Assembly: GCA_026410415.1 (NCBI GenBank)
Contig: JAPMLR010000002.1
Span: 248,001 to 312,000 of the forward strand
DNA from: Denitratimonas yunnanensis (SeqCode)
GTDB taxonomy: Bacteria; Pseudomonadota; Gammaproteobacteria; Xanthomonadales; Xanthomonadaceae
Direction: 5' to 3'
DNA length: 64,000 bases
Position 1 is the stretch's first letter. Every line of letters starts with the position of its first letter. Both the position numbers and the translations under genes were made by a program. Below, piece by piece: positions 53,538 through 62,576 of this stretch. Below the pieces are notes generated by a model that had not been told where the DNA came from, did no database searches, and saw only the letters and a list, made by a program, of their open reading frames with translations.

Positions 53538-54842
53538 ATGAAGGACTTTCTGAAAAATGTTGCCGTGGTGCTCGTGCTGATCGCCCTGTTGGTGGTCTGG
53601 ATCCTGTTGCCGTGGCAGGGCGTGCTGGCGGTGATCGTGCTGCTGGCCCTGTGGTTGAGTCTGACGAAAACCGGTCGCCTCGCACGCGAGGCCACTCGGA
53701 TCGGCATCGCAAGCCTGCCCCAGCGGTGGGGGGCGTCCTCGGTCATCATCGTCGGTATCGCAGGCGTGGTCGGGGTGCTGGTGGCGATGCTGGCCATGGG
53801 CGAAGGCTTCCAGGCCACGCTGCAGGCGGCCGGCAACGACGAAACCGCGATCGTGCTGCGTGGTGGTTCGCAGGCGGAGACCAATTCGGTGATCACGCGC
53901 AGTCAGGTGCCTCTGCTTTCCGCACTGCCCGGTGTGCAGCGTGACAGCGAGGGTCGGCCGTTGTTGTCTGCCGAACTGTCTCAGGTGGTGAATTTGCCGA
54001 TGCGTTCGGACGGAAGCGACGCCAATGTGCAGTTCCGTGGTTTGGGCGAAGGCGCGTGGGAGGTGCGTGAGGGCGTGCGCATCGTCGAGGGACGAAAGCC
54101 CGGCACGGGCCTGCGCGAGCTCGCCGCAGGACGCGGAGCGCAATCGCAATTCCAGGGCTTGGATGTCGGAAGCACGCTGATGCTGGGCAATCAGCAATGG
54201 ACGGTGGTCGGCACATTCGAAACCGGCGACGCCTACGAATCCGAGTTGTGGGGTGACGCGCAGACGCTTGCCACGACGTACAACCGAGGTTCCTTCCAGT
54301 CGGTGCTGGTACGCACCGGCAAGGACGGTTTTGCAACCTTCAAGGCGGCGGTGGAGGAGGATCCCAAGCTCAAGCTGGATGTCCTGACCACGCGTGATTA
54401 CTTCACCCGCCAGTCCGGCGGGCTCAAGACGCTGCTGACGGTGCTGGGCACGGTGATCGGCGGCATCATGGCGGTGGGTGCGGTGTTCGGCGCGCTCAAC
54501 ACGATGTACGCGGCCGTGGCTGCCCGTGCGCGGGAAATCGCCACGATGCGTGCCATCGGCTTTCGTGGCACGCCCGTGGTCACGGCGGTGATGCTGGAAA
54601 CCATGCTGCTGGCTTTGCTGGGCGGGCTGCTCGGTGGTCTGATCGCGTGGGTGCTGTTCAACAACTACTCCGTTTCCACGCTGGGCAGCAATTTCAGTCA
54701 GGTGGTGTTCCAGTTCCAAGTGACCCCGGAGTTGCTGTGGAGTGGTTTGAAGTGGGCGATGGGCATCGGATTGATCGGCGGTTTGTTCCCGGCGCTTCGG
54801 GCCGCCCGACTGCCGATCACCACCGCATTGCGGGAGGTGTGA
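53538..54842 (+). CDS. MacB/FtsX-type ABC permease 2 (with extra N-terminal helices)
   Basis: A 434-residue permease. Two extra N-terminal helices (NVAVVLVLIALLVVWILLPW and GVLAVIVLLALWLSL) precede the usual first FtsX helix (SSVIIVGIAGVVGVLVAMLAMG). Then come a periplasmic core domain and three C-terminal helices with ARAREIATMRAIGFRGTPVVTAVMLETMLLALLGGLLGG. Together with permease 1 it would form a heterodimeric MacB-like exporter; a canonical MacB is instead one fused ATPase-permease acting as a homodimer. It ends 91 bp before the DUF2782 gene. The substrate is unknown. Confidence 0.9.
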   Translation: MKDFLKNVAVVLVLIALLVVWILLPWQGVLAVIVLLALWLSLTKTGRLAREATRIGIASLPQRWGASSVIIVGIAGVVGVLVAMLAMGEGFQATLQAAGNDETAIVLRGGSQAETNSVITRSQVPLLSALPGVQRDSEGRPLLSAELSQVVNLPMRSDGSDANVQFRGLGEGAWEVREGVRIVEGRKPGTGLRELAAGRGAQSQFQGLDVGSTLMLGNQQWTVVGTFETGDAYESELWGDAQTLATTYNRGSFQSVLVRTGKDGFATFKAAVEEDPKLKLDVLTTRDYFTRQSGGLKTLLTVLGTVIGGIMAVGAVFGALNTMYAAVAARAREIATMRAIGFRGTPVVTAVMLETMLLALLGGLLGGLIAWVLFNNYSVSTLGSNFSQVVFQFQVTPELLWSGLKWAMGIGLIGGLFPALRAARLPITTALREV

Positions 54843-54933
54843 GACGCAGTCATCGTGCTGGAAGGGGCGCGCTGATGGATCTGAACGACTGCCGTGGAGA
54901 GTATGCTGGCCCTCCGCCCCGGAGATCACGACC

Positions 54934-55293
54934 ATGCGCGCCCTCTCTCTCTCTTTTCTGACCCTGTTCGCCTTCACGGCCGCACTCGCGCAGGACGCCG
55001 CGCCCGCCAAGACTGACGCCGACAAGCCGGCGCCAGCCTCGGCTCCGTTGCCGGAAAAGATCCGGTCTGCCGATGACCCATCGAATGCCCCCACGGTCAC
55101 GATCAGGAAGCACGACAACGGCGACACCATCGAGGAGTACCGGCAGAACGGCAAGATCTCGATGGTGAAAATCACGCCACCCAACGGCATTCCGTACACC
55201 TTGCTGGATACCAACGGTGACGGGTTGCTTGACCGGCGCGATAGTGATGGGCCGATCGGGCCGGTCTACTACACCCTCTATCGCTGGAACTGA
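54934..55293 (+). CDS. DUF2782-family exported protein
   Basis: A 119-residue exported protein: signal peptide MRALSLSFLTLFAFTAALAQ, a Pro/Ala-rich segment, then a conserved domain, VTIRKHDNGDTIEEYRQNGKISMVKITPPNGIPYTLLDTNGDG. This matches DUF2782, which in Pseudomonas and related genomes is often encoded beside polA; here polA is elsewhere. It has no known function. The late TNGDGLLDRRDSDG resembles a calcium-binding loop, an inference. Its 3' end is followed immediately by a perfect inverted repeat containing the -10 of the next gene. Confidence 0.82.
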   Translation: MRALSLSFLTLFAFTAALAQDAAPAKTDADKPAPASAPLPEKIRSADDPSNAPTVTIRKHDNGDTIEEYRQNGKISMVKITPPNGIPYTLLDTNGDGLLDRRDSDGPIGPVYYTLYRWN

Positions 55294-55306
55294 TCCGGCT
55301 CCCGGA

Positions 55307-55338
55307 CGGCAAGCCGGCTTATAATCACCGGCTTGCCG
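55307..55338. promoter_or_regulatory. Inverted repeat with a consensus -10 in its loop (aldolase promoter)
   Basis: Perfect 11-bp arms CGGCAAGCCGG (55307-55317) and CCGGCTTGCCG (55328-55338) enclose CTTATAATCA, in which TATAAT (55320-55325) is a perfect -10 hexamer. No good -35 was seen 16-18 bp upstream. The start would be near 55332, about 60 bases before the aldolase ATG. The repeat also sits 14 bases after the DUF2782 stop, so it could serve as its terminator, as an operator, or both. Confidence 0.5.
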
Positions 55339-55392
55339 CAGCGCGGCCCATCCCACGGCGCAGCATTGCACGCCGTCCCAACGGAGCGTTTC

Positions 55393-56400
55393 ATGAGCAT
55401 CGAGCAACTGGAAGACATCGCCCAGGCCATGGTGGCCCCGGGCAAGGGCATCATCGCGATCGACGAGTCCAACACCACGATCAAGAAGCGTTTCGACGCG
55501 GTCGGCATCGAATGCACGGAAGAAAGCCGCCGCGCCTATCGCGAACTGCTGCTGACGACCCCAAAACTGTCGGACTACATCTCCGGCGCGATCCTTTACG
55601 ACGAAACCCTGCGCCAGTCCACCCGCACTGGCGTTCCTTTCACCAAGGTGATGGCCGACATGGGCATCCTGCCCGGCATCAAGGTCGACAAGGGACCGGT
55701 ACCGCTGGCCGGATTCCCCGGTGATGTCGTCACCGAAGGTCTGGATGGTCTGCGTCAGCGCTTGAAGGAATACGCCGATCTGGGCGCGAAATTCGCCAAG
55801 TGGCGTGCCGTCATCGCCATCGGCGAAGAGAATCCTTCGGGCACCTGCATCGAGGCCAACTGCCACGCGCTGGCACGCTACGCCGCGCTGTGTCAGGAAG
55901 CGGGCATCGTGCCGATGGTGGAGCCGGAAGTGCTGATGGACGGCAACCACGACATCGACGTGTGCTACGAAGTCACCGAAGCCACGTTGCGCTCGCTGTT
56001 CGCCGCGCTGTACGAGCACAACGTCGTCATCGAAGGCACCATCCTCAAGGCCAGCATGGTCATCGCCGGCAAGGATTGCCCCGAGCAGGCCGGCGTGGAA
56101 GAAGTGGCCGATGCCACCCTGCGTTGCTTGAAGGCCACCGTGCCGGCGCTGCTGCCGGGCATCGTGTTCCTTTCCGGTGGACAGAGCGATGAACACGCCA
56201 CCGCGCACCTCAATGCCATGAACCAGCTCGGCGCCAAGCCGTGGCCGTTGAGCTTCTCCTATGGTCGCGCGATGCAGCAGGCCGCGTTGTCGTTGTGGTC
56301 CAAGGACACCGCCGGCAACTTCGCCAAGGCGCAGGACACCGTCTACGCGCGTGCCCGGGACAACGGCCTGGCCGCGCTCGGGCAGTGGAAGAAGGGCTGA
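55393..56400 (+). CDS. Fructose-bisphosphate aldolase, class I
   Basis: A 335-residue Schiff-base aldolase that interconverts fructose-1,6-bisphosphate with dihydroxyacetone phosphate and glyceraldehyde-3-phosphate. It matches the eukaryotic-type class I family: GKGIIAIDESNTTIKKRF at the N-terminus, KFAKWRAVIAI, and the Schiff-base lysine Lys219 in VIEGTILKASMV. LSGGQSDEHATAHLNAMN follows, and the phosphate-binding SFSYGRAMQQAAL is near the end. No zinc ligands of class II enzymes are seen. The promoter is the hairpin-embedded TATAAT upstream, and a strong terminator follows. Confidence 0.95.
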   Translation: MSIEQLEDIAQAMVAPGKGIIAIDESNTTIKKRFDAVGIECTEESRRAYRELLLTTPKLSDYISGAILYDETLRQSTRTGVPFTKVMADMGILPGIKVDKGPVPLAGFPGDVVTEGLDGLRQRLKEYADLGAKFAKWRAVIAIGEENPSGTCIEANCHALARYAALCQEAGIVPMVEPEVLMDGNHDIDVCYEVTEATLRSLFAALYEHNVVIEGTILKASMVIAGKDCPEQAGVEEVADATLRCLKATVPALLPGIVFLSGGQSDEHATAHLNAMNQLGAKPWPLSFSYGRAMQQAALSLWSKDTAGNFAKAQDTVYARARDNGLAALGQWKKG

Positions 56401-56422
56401 TTTCCTCCTTCCCGTCATGATG

Positions 56423-56452
56423 AAGAACGCCGGCCACCATGCCGGCGTTCTT
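56423..56452 (+). terminator. Strong terminator after the aldolase gene
   Basis: Perfect 12-bp inverted repeat AAGAACGCCGGC (56423-56434) and GCCGGCGTTCTT (56441-56452), loop CACCAT, 22 bases past the stop. The A-rich left arm and T-rich right arm make it functional on the plus strand. Confidence 0.7.
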
Positions 56453-56558
56453 CGTTGGAGGCCCGGACTCCCGATGTGGCTCCACTGCATGGCAGCGTGC
56501 GCATGTGATCGTGATGCTCCATGCTTGGGTTCAGGTGGACTCCTTCGTTCCGGACCCA

Positions 56559-57242
56559 ATGACCACGATCCTCATCGCAGACGATCATCCCCTTTTCCGT
56601 GACGCGCTCCGGCGCGCGGTATTGCAGGTGTTGCCACAGGCAAGGCTGTTGGAGGCCGACCACGTTCCCGCGCTGGTCGAGCTGGCGGCACAGCATCAAC
56701 AGGCCGACTTGCTGCTGCTCGACCTCAACATGCCCGGCGCACACGGCTTCAGCGCACTGGTCCACGTACGCGCGGCGTTTCCGGCACTGCCGGTGGTGGT
56801 GGTGTCCGCACGCGAGGAGCCGGGTTTGATGCGGCGTGCGATCGGGCACGGTGCGGCGGGTTTCATTCCCAAGTCTTCCGACATCCCCACCATCGGACAG
56901 GCATTGGCTGCGGTATTGGATGGCGACACCTGGTTGCCCCCGGGCGTGACGCCACACGGCACCATGCTGGATCCGGAAGAAGAGGATCTGGCGAGGCGCA
57001 TCGCCGAGCTGACGCCACAGCAGTACCGGGTTCTGACGATGGTGTGCAATGGCCTTCTGAACAAGCAGATCGCTTACGAGCTGGATGTTTCCGAGGCCAC
57101 GATCAAAGCCCACATGACCGCGATCCTGCGCAAGATCGGCGCGCATTCGCGCACTCAGGCGGTGCTGCTGGCCGGCCGCCTGACGCTGGAAGGGCGCGGC
57201 GTCGCGCCACCACCGGACGAGGACGAAGACGCACTGGGTTGA
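56559..57242 (+). CDS. NarL/LuxR-family response regulator (CrbR/ErdR-like)
   Basis: A 227-residue two-component regulator. The receiver starts MTTILIADDHPLFRDAL and has the phospho-acceptor Asp55 in LLLLDLNMPG and Lys in IPKSS. A LuxR-type helix-turn-helix is C-terminal (LTPQQYRVLTMVCNGLLNKQIAYELDVSEATIKAHMTAILRKIG). It ends 2 bp before the stop of a convergent symporter-type kinase gene. This pairing matches CrbS-CrbR (Vibrio) or MxtR-ErdR (Pseudomonas), which switch on acetyl-CoA synthetase and acetate use. The ATG at 56559 gives the normal receiver start. Regulation of acs is inferred; acs is not in the window. Confidence 0.9.
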   Translation: MTTILIADDHPLFRDALRRAVLQVLPQARLLEADHVPALVELAAQHQQADLLLLDLNMPGAHGFSALVHVRAAFPALPVVVVSAREEPGLMRRAIGHGAAGFIPKSSDIPTIGQALAAVLDGDTWLPPGVTPHGTMLDPEEEDLARRIAELTPQQYRVLTMVCNGLLNKQIAYELDVSEATIKAHMTAILRKIGAHSRTQAVLLAGRLTLEGRGVAPPPDEDEDALG

Positions 57243-57244
57243 CT

Positions 57245-60200
57245 CTAGGCGCTGCCTGCACGGGTGCCGCGCGCCAGTGCCGCGATCAGTGCACGCAGCG
57301 CTGCCGGACGTACCGGTTTGTGCAGTACCGGATAGCCCGCGTTGCGTGCGCGCTGTGCCAACTCCTCGCTGCTGTTGGCGGTGAGCAGGGAGCCGGGCAC
57401 GGGCTCCGGCCCGGTTTCGCGCCGCAGGATGTCCAGTACCGCCAGCCCGTCGAGTGCTTCGGCGAGGTGGAAGTCGGCCAGGATCAGGTCCGGGCGTTGC
57501 GTGCGCACCGCCGTCAGCGCCAGTTCCAACCCGGGCGCCGTCGTGACATGGATGCCCCAGCGTTGCAGCAGCGCGACCATGCCTTCGAGGATGGCCGGAT
57601 CGTTGTCCACGCACAGCACGCGCAGGCCGGCGACGTCGCGTGCCGGCGTCGGTGCGGCAATGGTGCCGGTCGCTGCGGGGGTGTCCGTCAACGGCACACG
57701 CAGGCGGAACACGCTGCCGCAACCCAGGCGCGAGGTGACGCCGATGGGGTGGTTGAGCATGTGCGCAATGCGCTCGCAGATCGACAGTCCCAGCCCCAAA
57801 CCTTTCTCCCCCCAGGGCGATGGCTGATCCAGGCGCTGGAATTCGTCGAACACCGATTTCACGTGCTCGGGCGGGATGCCGGGGCCGGTGTCCCAGACCT
57901 GCCATTCGGCCACGTCGCCGCGCTGGCGTACTGCCAGCAGCACGCCACCATGGCGGGTGTAACGCAACGCGTTGGCGAGAAAGTTCTGCAGGATGCGACG
58001 CAACAGACGGCGGTCGCTGTGCAGCCACAGGTCGCGTGCATGCAGGCGCAGCTCCAGCCCCCGGGCGAGGGCGAGTGGTGCGAATTGCTCCTGCAACGAC
58101 TGGCACATCCGCGTCGCCGAGACTGCGGCCAGTTCCGGGCGCAACACCCCCGCATCCAGGCGCGAGGTGTCCAGCAATCCTTCGAGCAGTTCCTCGGCGT
58201 TCTTCAGGGCGCTGTCGATGCGCTCGACCAACTGGCGCGCATCCGGGTCCGGTTGCGGCGTGGCCGCCAGTGCCGAGCTGAACAGACGTGCGGCGTTGAG
58301 CGGCTGCAGCAGGTCATGGCTGGCTCCGGCCAGGAAGCGCGTCTTGCTGAGGTTTGCGGCCTCGGCTTCGAGTTTGGCGGCGCGTTGGGCTTCCACCGCT
58401 GCAGTCAGCTCCTCGGTACGCTGACGCACCCGCAGTTCGAGTGTCTCGTTGGCCTCGATCAATGCGTGCTCGACACGCTTGTAATCAGTCACGTCCGAAT
58501 AGGTGGTGACATAGCCTCCGGCTGGCATCGGGCGGCCGCGCATCTCGTACACGCTGCCGTCGGCTCGCACCCGCTCGAACACGTAGGGAGAGCCTTGCCG
58601 CATGTAGGCTACGCGCTTGTCCACATGCGTCTCGACCTCGCCAGGTCCGCACTCGCCGCGTTCGGCGTTCCAGCGGATCAGGTCGGCCACCGGACGGCCG
58701 ATGTAGACCATGCCGTCGGGGTAGTCGAACATCTCCAGATAACGTCGGTTCCATGCCACCAGTCGCATGTCCGCATCGACCACGCTGATGCCCTGGGAGA
58801 TGTTTTCCAGCGTGGCCGCGAGCAATTCGCGGTTGAAGCGCAGCTCTTGCGAGGTCTCGTCCAGAAGAGAGACCACCTCGCCCAGATCCATGCCGGTGCC
58901 GCGCAGTGCCGTGGTCAGCACGCGACGCGCCGAAGCGCCGCCGATCGAGGCCGACAACAGGCGCTCGGAGTACTGCAGCAGGCCGCGATCGGCCGCATCC
59001 GCGGGAGCCAGTTCGCGTCCGCTGTGTTCGCGGAAATCGGCGAACGCGCGTTCGACCGCGCGAGGGCCGACGATACGTTCCAGGATGGTGTGCAGGTCCG
59101 CCACGGAAATGCGTCCGCGCCATTCGCCGGAGCCACTGCTTGGCCGCTGCATCCATGGGTCCACGAAGGTCAGTGCCCGCAGGCGCTCCTCCACGCTTGG
59201 GCGATAGCGCAGGCTGAGGAACACGAAAAAAGCCACGTTGAACAGCAGCGACCAGAACACGCCATGAGTCAGAGTGTCCCAGCCGGCCAGTCCGAACAGG
59301 GCCTGCGGTTTCAGCCAGGTCTGGCCGAACAGGCCGTGTTGCGACCAAGGAGTATCCAGCCAGCCAGCCGCAGCCAGAGTCGGCAGCAGCAGGGTGTAGC
59401 CCCATGTTGCGAAGCCTGCGATCAGCCCGCCGAATGCGCCGCGGCGGCTGGCGCCGTGCCAATAGAGTCCGCCAATGATCGCCGGTGCGAACTGTGCTAC
59501 CGCAGCAAAGGACAGAAGGCCGATGGAGGCCAGATTCTGATGGCTTTCGGTGGCGCGGTAATAGACATACGCTGCCATGGCCAGCGCGATGATCGTGGCG
59601 CGGCGGATGCCGAGGACAAAGCTGGACAGGTCGCGCGATGTGTTCGGATCGACCCAGCGCAAGCGCAATGCCAATGGCATCACCAGTTCGTTCGAGACCA
59701 TCGTCGCCAGTGCCACCGTCGCCACGATCACCATGCCGGTGGCCGCCGAGAAGCCGCCGATGTAGGCCACCAGCGCCAGCGTGTTCTGCCCATGCGAGAG
59801 CGGCAGTGCCAGCACATAGGTGTCCGGATTGACCGCACCAGTGCCGAATGCGGTCATCCCGGCCAAGGCGATCGGCACCACCAGCGCGCAGACGATCGCC
59901 AGGTACAACGGGAACAGCCAGCGCGCACTGTTGACGTCCTGAGGGTTCTCGCATTCCACCACACCCACCTGGAACTGGCGTGGCAGACAGAAGATTGCCA
60001 GGAATGCGAGCAACATTTGCGAGAAAAACCCTGCCGGCAGCATCGACGCGCCCAGCGAGGAGGCCCCCAGCCGAACCAGGAAGCCATCGGAGACCTGCGC
60101 CCAGGCGAACAATCCCACCGCGATGAAGGCCAGAAGCTTGACCAGGGATTCGAGGGCCACCGCCAGCATCAAGCCGTGGTGATGCTCGGTCGCATCGATC

Positions 60201-60739
60201 TGACGCGTGCCGAACAGGATCGAGAACGTCGCCATCAGCACCGCCAGATAGAACGCCGGTTCGCGCAGCGGTGCGGGCGGGCCGCTGTGGACCGTGCCGC
60301 TCATCACCTCGATGCTCATCGCGCCGGCCTTGAGCTGGAGCGCGATATAGGGAACCGCGGCGATCAGGGCGATGATCGTCGCCAGCGCCGCCAGTCCCTG
60401 TGACTTGCCATAGCGCGAGCCGATGAAATCGGCGATGGAGGTGATGTGGTGTTCGTGCGCCACCTGCACCAGACGCTTCAGCAGGCCGATGCCGAACACG
60501 AACAACAGCATCGGCCCAAGATAGATCGGCAGGAAACCCCAGCCCGAAGACACCGCTGTGCCGACAGCGCCATAGAACGTCCATGACGAGCAATACACCG
60601 CCAGCGCCAGACTGTAGACAATGGGGCGCAGTGCGGGGCGCTCCGGATACAGAGGTCGGCGGTCGCCGAAATACGCCACCGCGAACAGCAGCGCCACGTA
60701 CACCAGCGATACGCACAGCAGCACCCAGCCTGCGACCAT
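57245..60739 (-). CDS. Symporter-fused hybrid histidine kinase (CrbS/MxtR-like)
   Basis: A 1,164-residue protein whose N-terminal 480 residues are a sodium/solute symporter (SLC5/SSS) domain with about 13 helices, beginning VAGWVLLCVSLVYVALLFAVAYFGDRRP. A STAC-like linker and a PAS domain (about 640-765) follow. HisKA has His808 in GASHDLLQPLNAARLF; the HATPase has NFLANALRYTR, DTGPGIPP and GLGLGLSI; a receiver closes it with Asp1089 in ILADFHLAEALDG. This layout is that of CrbS and MxtR, which sense a small carboxylate and signal to the LuxR-type regulator. The convergent gene 2 bp away encodes exactly such a regulator. Its start is 71 bp downstream of the coq7 stop, so the two may be co-transcribed. 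Confidence 0.92.
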   Translation of the reverse strand: MVAGWVLLCVSLVYVALLFAVAYFGDRRPLYPERPALRPIVYSLALAVYCSSWTFYGAVGTAVSSGWGFLPIYLGPMLLFVFGIGLLKRLVQVAHEHHITSIADFIGSRYGKSQGLAALATIIALIAAVPYIALQLKAGAMSIEVMSGTVHSGPPAPLREPAFYLAVLMATFSILFGTRQIDATEHHHGLMLAVALESLVKLLAFIAVGLFAWAQVSDGFLVRLGASSLGASMLPAGFFSQMLLAFLAIFCLPRQFQVGVVECENPQDVNSARWLFPLYLAIVCALVVPIALAGMTAFGTGAVNPDTYVLALPLSHGQNTLALVAYIGGFSAATGMVIVATVALATMVSNELVMPLALRLRWVDPNTSRDLSSFVLGIRRATIIALAMAAYVYYRATESHQNLASIGLLSFAAVAQFAPAIIGGLYWHGASRRGAFGGLIAGFATWGYTLLLPTLAAAGWLDTPWSQHGLFGQTWLKPQALFGLAGWDTLTHGVFWSLLFNVAFFVFLSLRYRPSVEERLRALTFVDPWMQRPSSGSGEWRGRISVADLHTILERIVGPRAVERAFADFREHSGRELAPADAADRGLLQYSERLLSASIGGASARRVLTTALRGTGMDLGEVVSLLDETSQELRFNRELLAATLENISQGISVVDADMRLVAWNRRYLEMFDYPDGMVYIGRPVADLIRWNAERGECGPGEVETHVDKRVAYMRQGSPYVFERVRADGSVYEMRGRPMPAGGYVTTYSDVTDYKRVEHALIEANETLELRVRQRTEELTAAVEAQRAAKLEAEAANLSKTRFLAGASHDLLQPLNAARLFSSALAATPQPDPDARQLVERIDSALKNAEELLEGLLDTSRLDAGVLRPELAAVSATRMCQSLQEQFAPLALARGLELRLHARDLWLHSDRRLLRRILQNFLANALRYTRHGGVLLAVRQRGDVAEWQVWDTGPGIPPEHVKSVFDEFQRLDQPSPWGEKGLGLGLSICERIAHMLNHPIGVTSRLGCGSVFRLRVPLTDTPAATGTIAAPTPARDVAGLRVLCVDNDPAILEGMVALLQRWGIHVTTAPGLELALTAVRTQRPDLILADFHLAEALDGLAVLDILRRETGPEPVPGSLLTANSSEELAQRARNAGYPVLHKPVRPAALRALIAALARGTRAGSA

Positions 60740-60810
60740 TCAGCCTCTCCCTCGCCGTTCCCCTCCCGCTCTGTGTCGGGTCCGGGACGATGTTAGCGCC
60801 GTCGCCGGTT

Positions 60811-61458
60811 TCAGATTCGGTAGGCGACCGTTTTCATCACCCTGGACATGAGGCGCATTGCCGACGGAATCGGCTCAGGCAGCACCCGCGCGCCGGCCGC
60901 TTGTGCGTTGTCGGCATGGCGAACCTCGTCGTCCTTCATGAGTGCGAGGATCGCGCGGCTGCGAGCGTCCTGCGGCGGCAAGGTTTCCAGGTGCTCGTCC
61001 AGGTGCGCTTCGACCTGGCGCTCGGTTTCCACCACGAAGCCCAGATTCCAGCCATCACCGCGCCAGCCGGCCACCGCACCGAGGGTATAGCTGGCGGCAT
61101 ACCAGAACGGGTTGAACAGGCTGGGGCGCGCGCCGAGTTCGATCAAGCGTTCATGACACCAGGCCAGATGATCGGCCTCTTCCTGTGCCGCATGTTCGAG
61201 ATGCGTGCGCGTGGCCGGATCGCGCGCCACTGCGGCCTGGCCCACGTAAAGGGCTTGCGCGCATACCTCGCCGGTATGGTTGATCCGCATCAGTCCGGCG
61301 GCATGGCGGCGCTGCGACACGTCCATCTCCGCTTCTTCCAGCTCGCTCGCCGGATTGGGGCGCTGCGCTGCTGCGATGCCTGCCACCGACGACGCCAAGG
61401 CATGGTCCAGTCGCATCAGTACGCGATCCAGCGGAGAGTAGTGTCGGGTCAAGGACAT
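60811..61458 (-). CDS. coq7: Demethoxyubiquinone hydroxylase (Coq7)
   Basis: A di-iron monooxygenase of 215 residues that hydroxylates 2-octaprenyl-3-methyl-6-methoxy-benzoquinol in ubiquinone synthesis. Iron ligands are visible in [24 protein letters not shown] and [10 protein letters not shown]. This is the Coq7 enzyme used by many gammaproteobacteria and alphaproteobacteria in place of E. coli UbiF. It complements the ubiB gene elsewhere in the window. The ATG at 61458 has GAGGAA 8 bases upstream. A TAGAAT box with the same flanks as the one before tex lies 32-37 bases upstream. Confidence 0.92.
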   Translation of the reverse strand: MSLTRHYSPLDRVLMRLDHALASSVAGIAAAQRPNPASELEEAEMDVSQRRHAAGLMRINHTGEVCAQALYVGQAAVARDPATRTHLEHAAQEEADHLAWCHERLIELGARPSLFNPFWYAASYTLGAVAGWRGDGWNLGFVVETERQVEAHLDEHLETLPPQDARSRAILALMKDDEVRHADNAQAAGARVLPEPIPSAMRLMSRVMKTVAYRI

Positions 61459-61525
61459 GGAGCCGTTCCTCAGGGGTGCAGTCGCGGCGATTCTAGTGCG
61501 TGGGAGGGCCTGACGGCAGGGCGGC

Positions 61526-61554
61526 TTGGCGATGCGCCGGCGATGCGCTATCAT
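61526..61554 (+). promoter_or_regulatory. Possible distal rplM promoter
   Basis: TTGGCG (61526-61531), 17-bp spacer, TATCAT (61549-61554). It shares the exact GC-TATCAT core with the promoter at 61665 and overlaps the start region of the divergent coq7 transcript. Confidence 0.4.
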
Positions 61555-61641
61555 GGCCGACCCGTTCGGATGGTTGCATTGCCCGACGCGGATCGCAGGG
61601 CCGCGCCCTGCCATTCCCCAATAGCGTTTACGCCGTGATGG

Positions 61642-61670
61642 TTGCGCAGGTCGAAACGACCCGCTATCAT
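61642..61670 (+). promoter_or_regulatory. Likely proximal rplM promoter
   Basis: TTGCGC (61642-61647), 17-bp spacer, TATCAT (61665-61670). A start near 61677 leaves a roughly 50-base leader before the rplM ATG. A 7-bp hairpin GCAGGGC/GCCCTGC (61595-61611) lies between the two promoters. Confidence 0.5.
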
Positions 61671-61726
61671 TCCGCGTCTTTCGTCTTGCTTTTCGCAAGC
61701 CAACAGATTTTTTCCGAGAAGCCGTC

Positions 61727-62155
61727 ATGAAGACCTTCAGCGCCAAGCCCGAAACCGTCAAGCGCGACTGGTACGTGGTCGACGCCAGCGGTAAGACGCT
61801 GGGCCGCCTGTGCTCCGAGCTCGCCACCCGCCTGCGCGGCAAGCACAAGCCCGTCTACACCCCGCACGTGGACACCGGTGATTATCTCGTCGTGATCAAC
61901 GCCGAGAAGATCCACACCACCGGCACCAAGGTTCAGGACAAGAAGTACCACCGTTTCACCGGTTACATCGGCAACCTCAAGACCGAAACCCTTGGTCAGG
62001 CGCTGGATCGTCATCCCGAGCGCGTCATCGAGATCGGCGTGAAGGGCATGCTGCCGAAGAACCCGCTGGGCCGTGCGATGTTCCGCAAGCTCAAGGTCTA
62101 TGCCGGCCCGAACCATCCGCACACCGCCCAGCAGCCGCAAGTGCTGGACATCTGA
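61727..62155 (+). CDS. rplM: 50S ribosomal protein L13
   Basis: A 142-residue large-subunit ribosomal protein, full length. Characteristic segments are [56 protein letters not shown] and [23 protein letters not shown]. It is the first gene of the conserved rplM-rpsI operon. The A/T-rich leader with two candidate promoters fits high expression, and the T-rich stretch (CAGATTTTTTCC) just before the ATG is typical of ribosomal operon leaders. In E. coli, L13 represses its own operon; no such structure can be named here. Confidence 0.98.
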   Translation: MKTFSAKPETVKRDWYVVDASGKTLGRLCSELATRLRGKHKPVYTPHVDTGDYLVVINAEKIHTTGTKVQDKKYHRFTGYIGNLKTETLGQALDRHPERVIEIGVKGMLPKNPLGRAMFRKLKVYAGPNHPHTAQQPQVLDI

Positions 62156-62165
62156 GTAAATGACC

Positions 62166-62558
62166 ATGGCACTCCAGCAGAACTACGGCACCGGCCGTCG
62201 CAAGTCCTCTTCCGCCCGCGTGTTCCTGCGTCCGGGTTCGGGCACGATCACGATCAACCAGCGTCCGCTTGACCAGTTCTTCGGTCGCGAAACCGCTTGC
62301 ATGATCGTGCGCCAGCCGCTTGAACTGACCCAGCTGGCCGACAAGTTCGACGTGATTGCCACGGTCGAAGGCGGCGGCACCACCGGTCAGGCCGGCGCGA
62401 TCCGTCTGGGTCTGGCCCGTGCACTGGTCGAATACGATGAAAACCTGAAGGGCGACCTGCGTCGCGCCGGCTTCATGACGCGCGATGCGCGCGAAGTGGA
62501 GCGCAAGAAGGTCGGTCTGCACAAGGCTCGCCGCGCAACGCAGTTCTCCAAGCGCTAA
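62166..62558 (+). CDS. rpsI: 30S ribosomal protein S9
   Basis: A 130-residue small-subunit protein: [20 protein letters not shown] at the start, [25 protein letters not shown] in the middle, and the tail [17 protein letters not shown], which reaches into the ribosomal P site. The ATG at 62166 matches the family start; another ATG two codons upstream (62160) is possible. It follows rplM by 10 bp. A tRNA-Gln gene starts 18 bases after the stop and could be part of the same transcript, ended by the terminator at 62689-62710. Confidence 0.97.
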   Translation: MALQQNYGTGRRKSSSARVFLRPGSGTITINQRPLDQFFGRETACMIVRQPLELTQLADKFDVIATVEGGGTTGQAGAIRLGLARALVEYDENLKGDLRRAGFMTRDAREVERKKVGLHKARRATQFSKR

Positions 62559-62576
62559 CAGAACAAAAAGCTGCAT

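Noticed and set aside
57044..60403. A 1,119-codon plus-strand frame opposite the symporter-kinase
   Set aside because: It is antisense to a gene with clear SSS, PAS and kinase motifs; the translation is Gln/Arg/His-rich with no recognisable domain.
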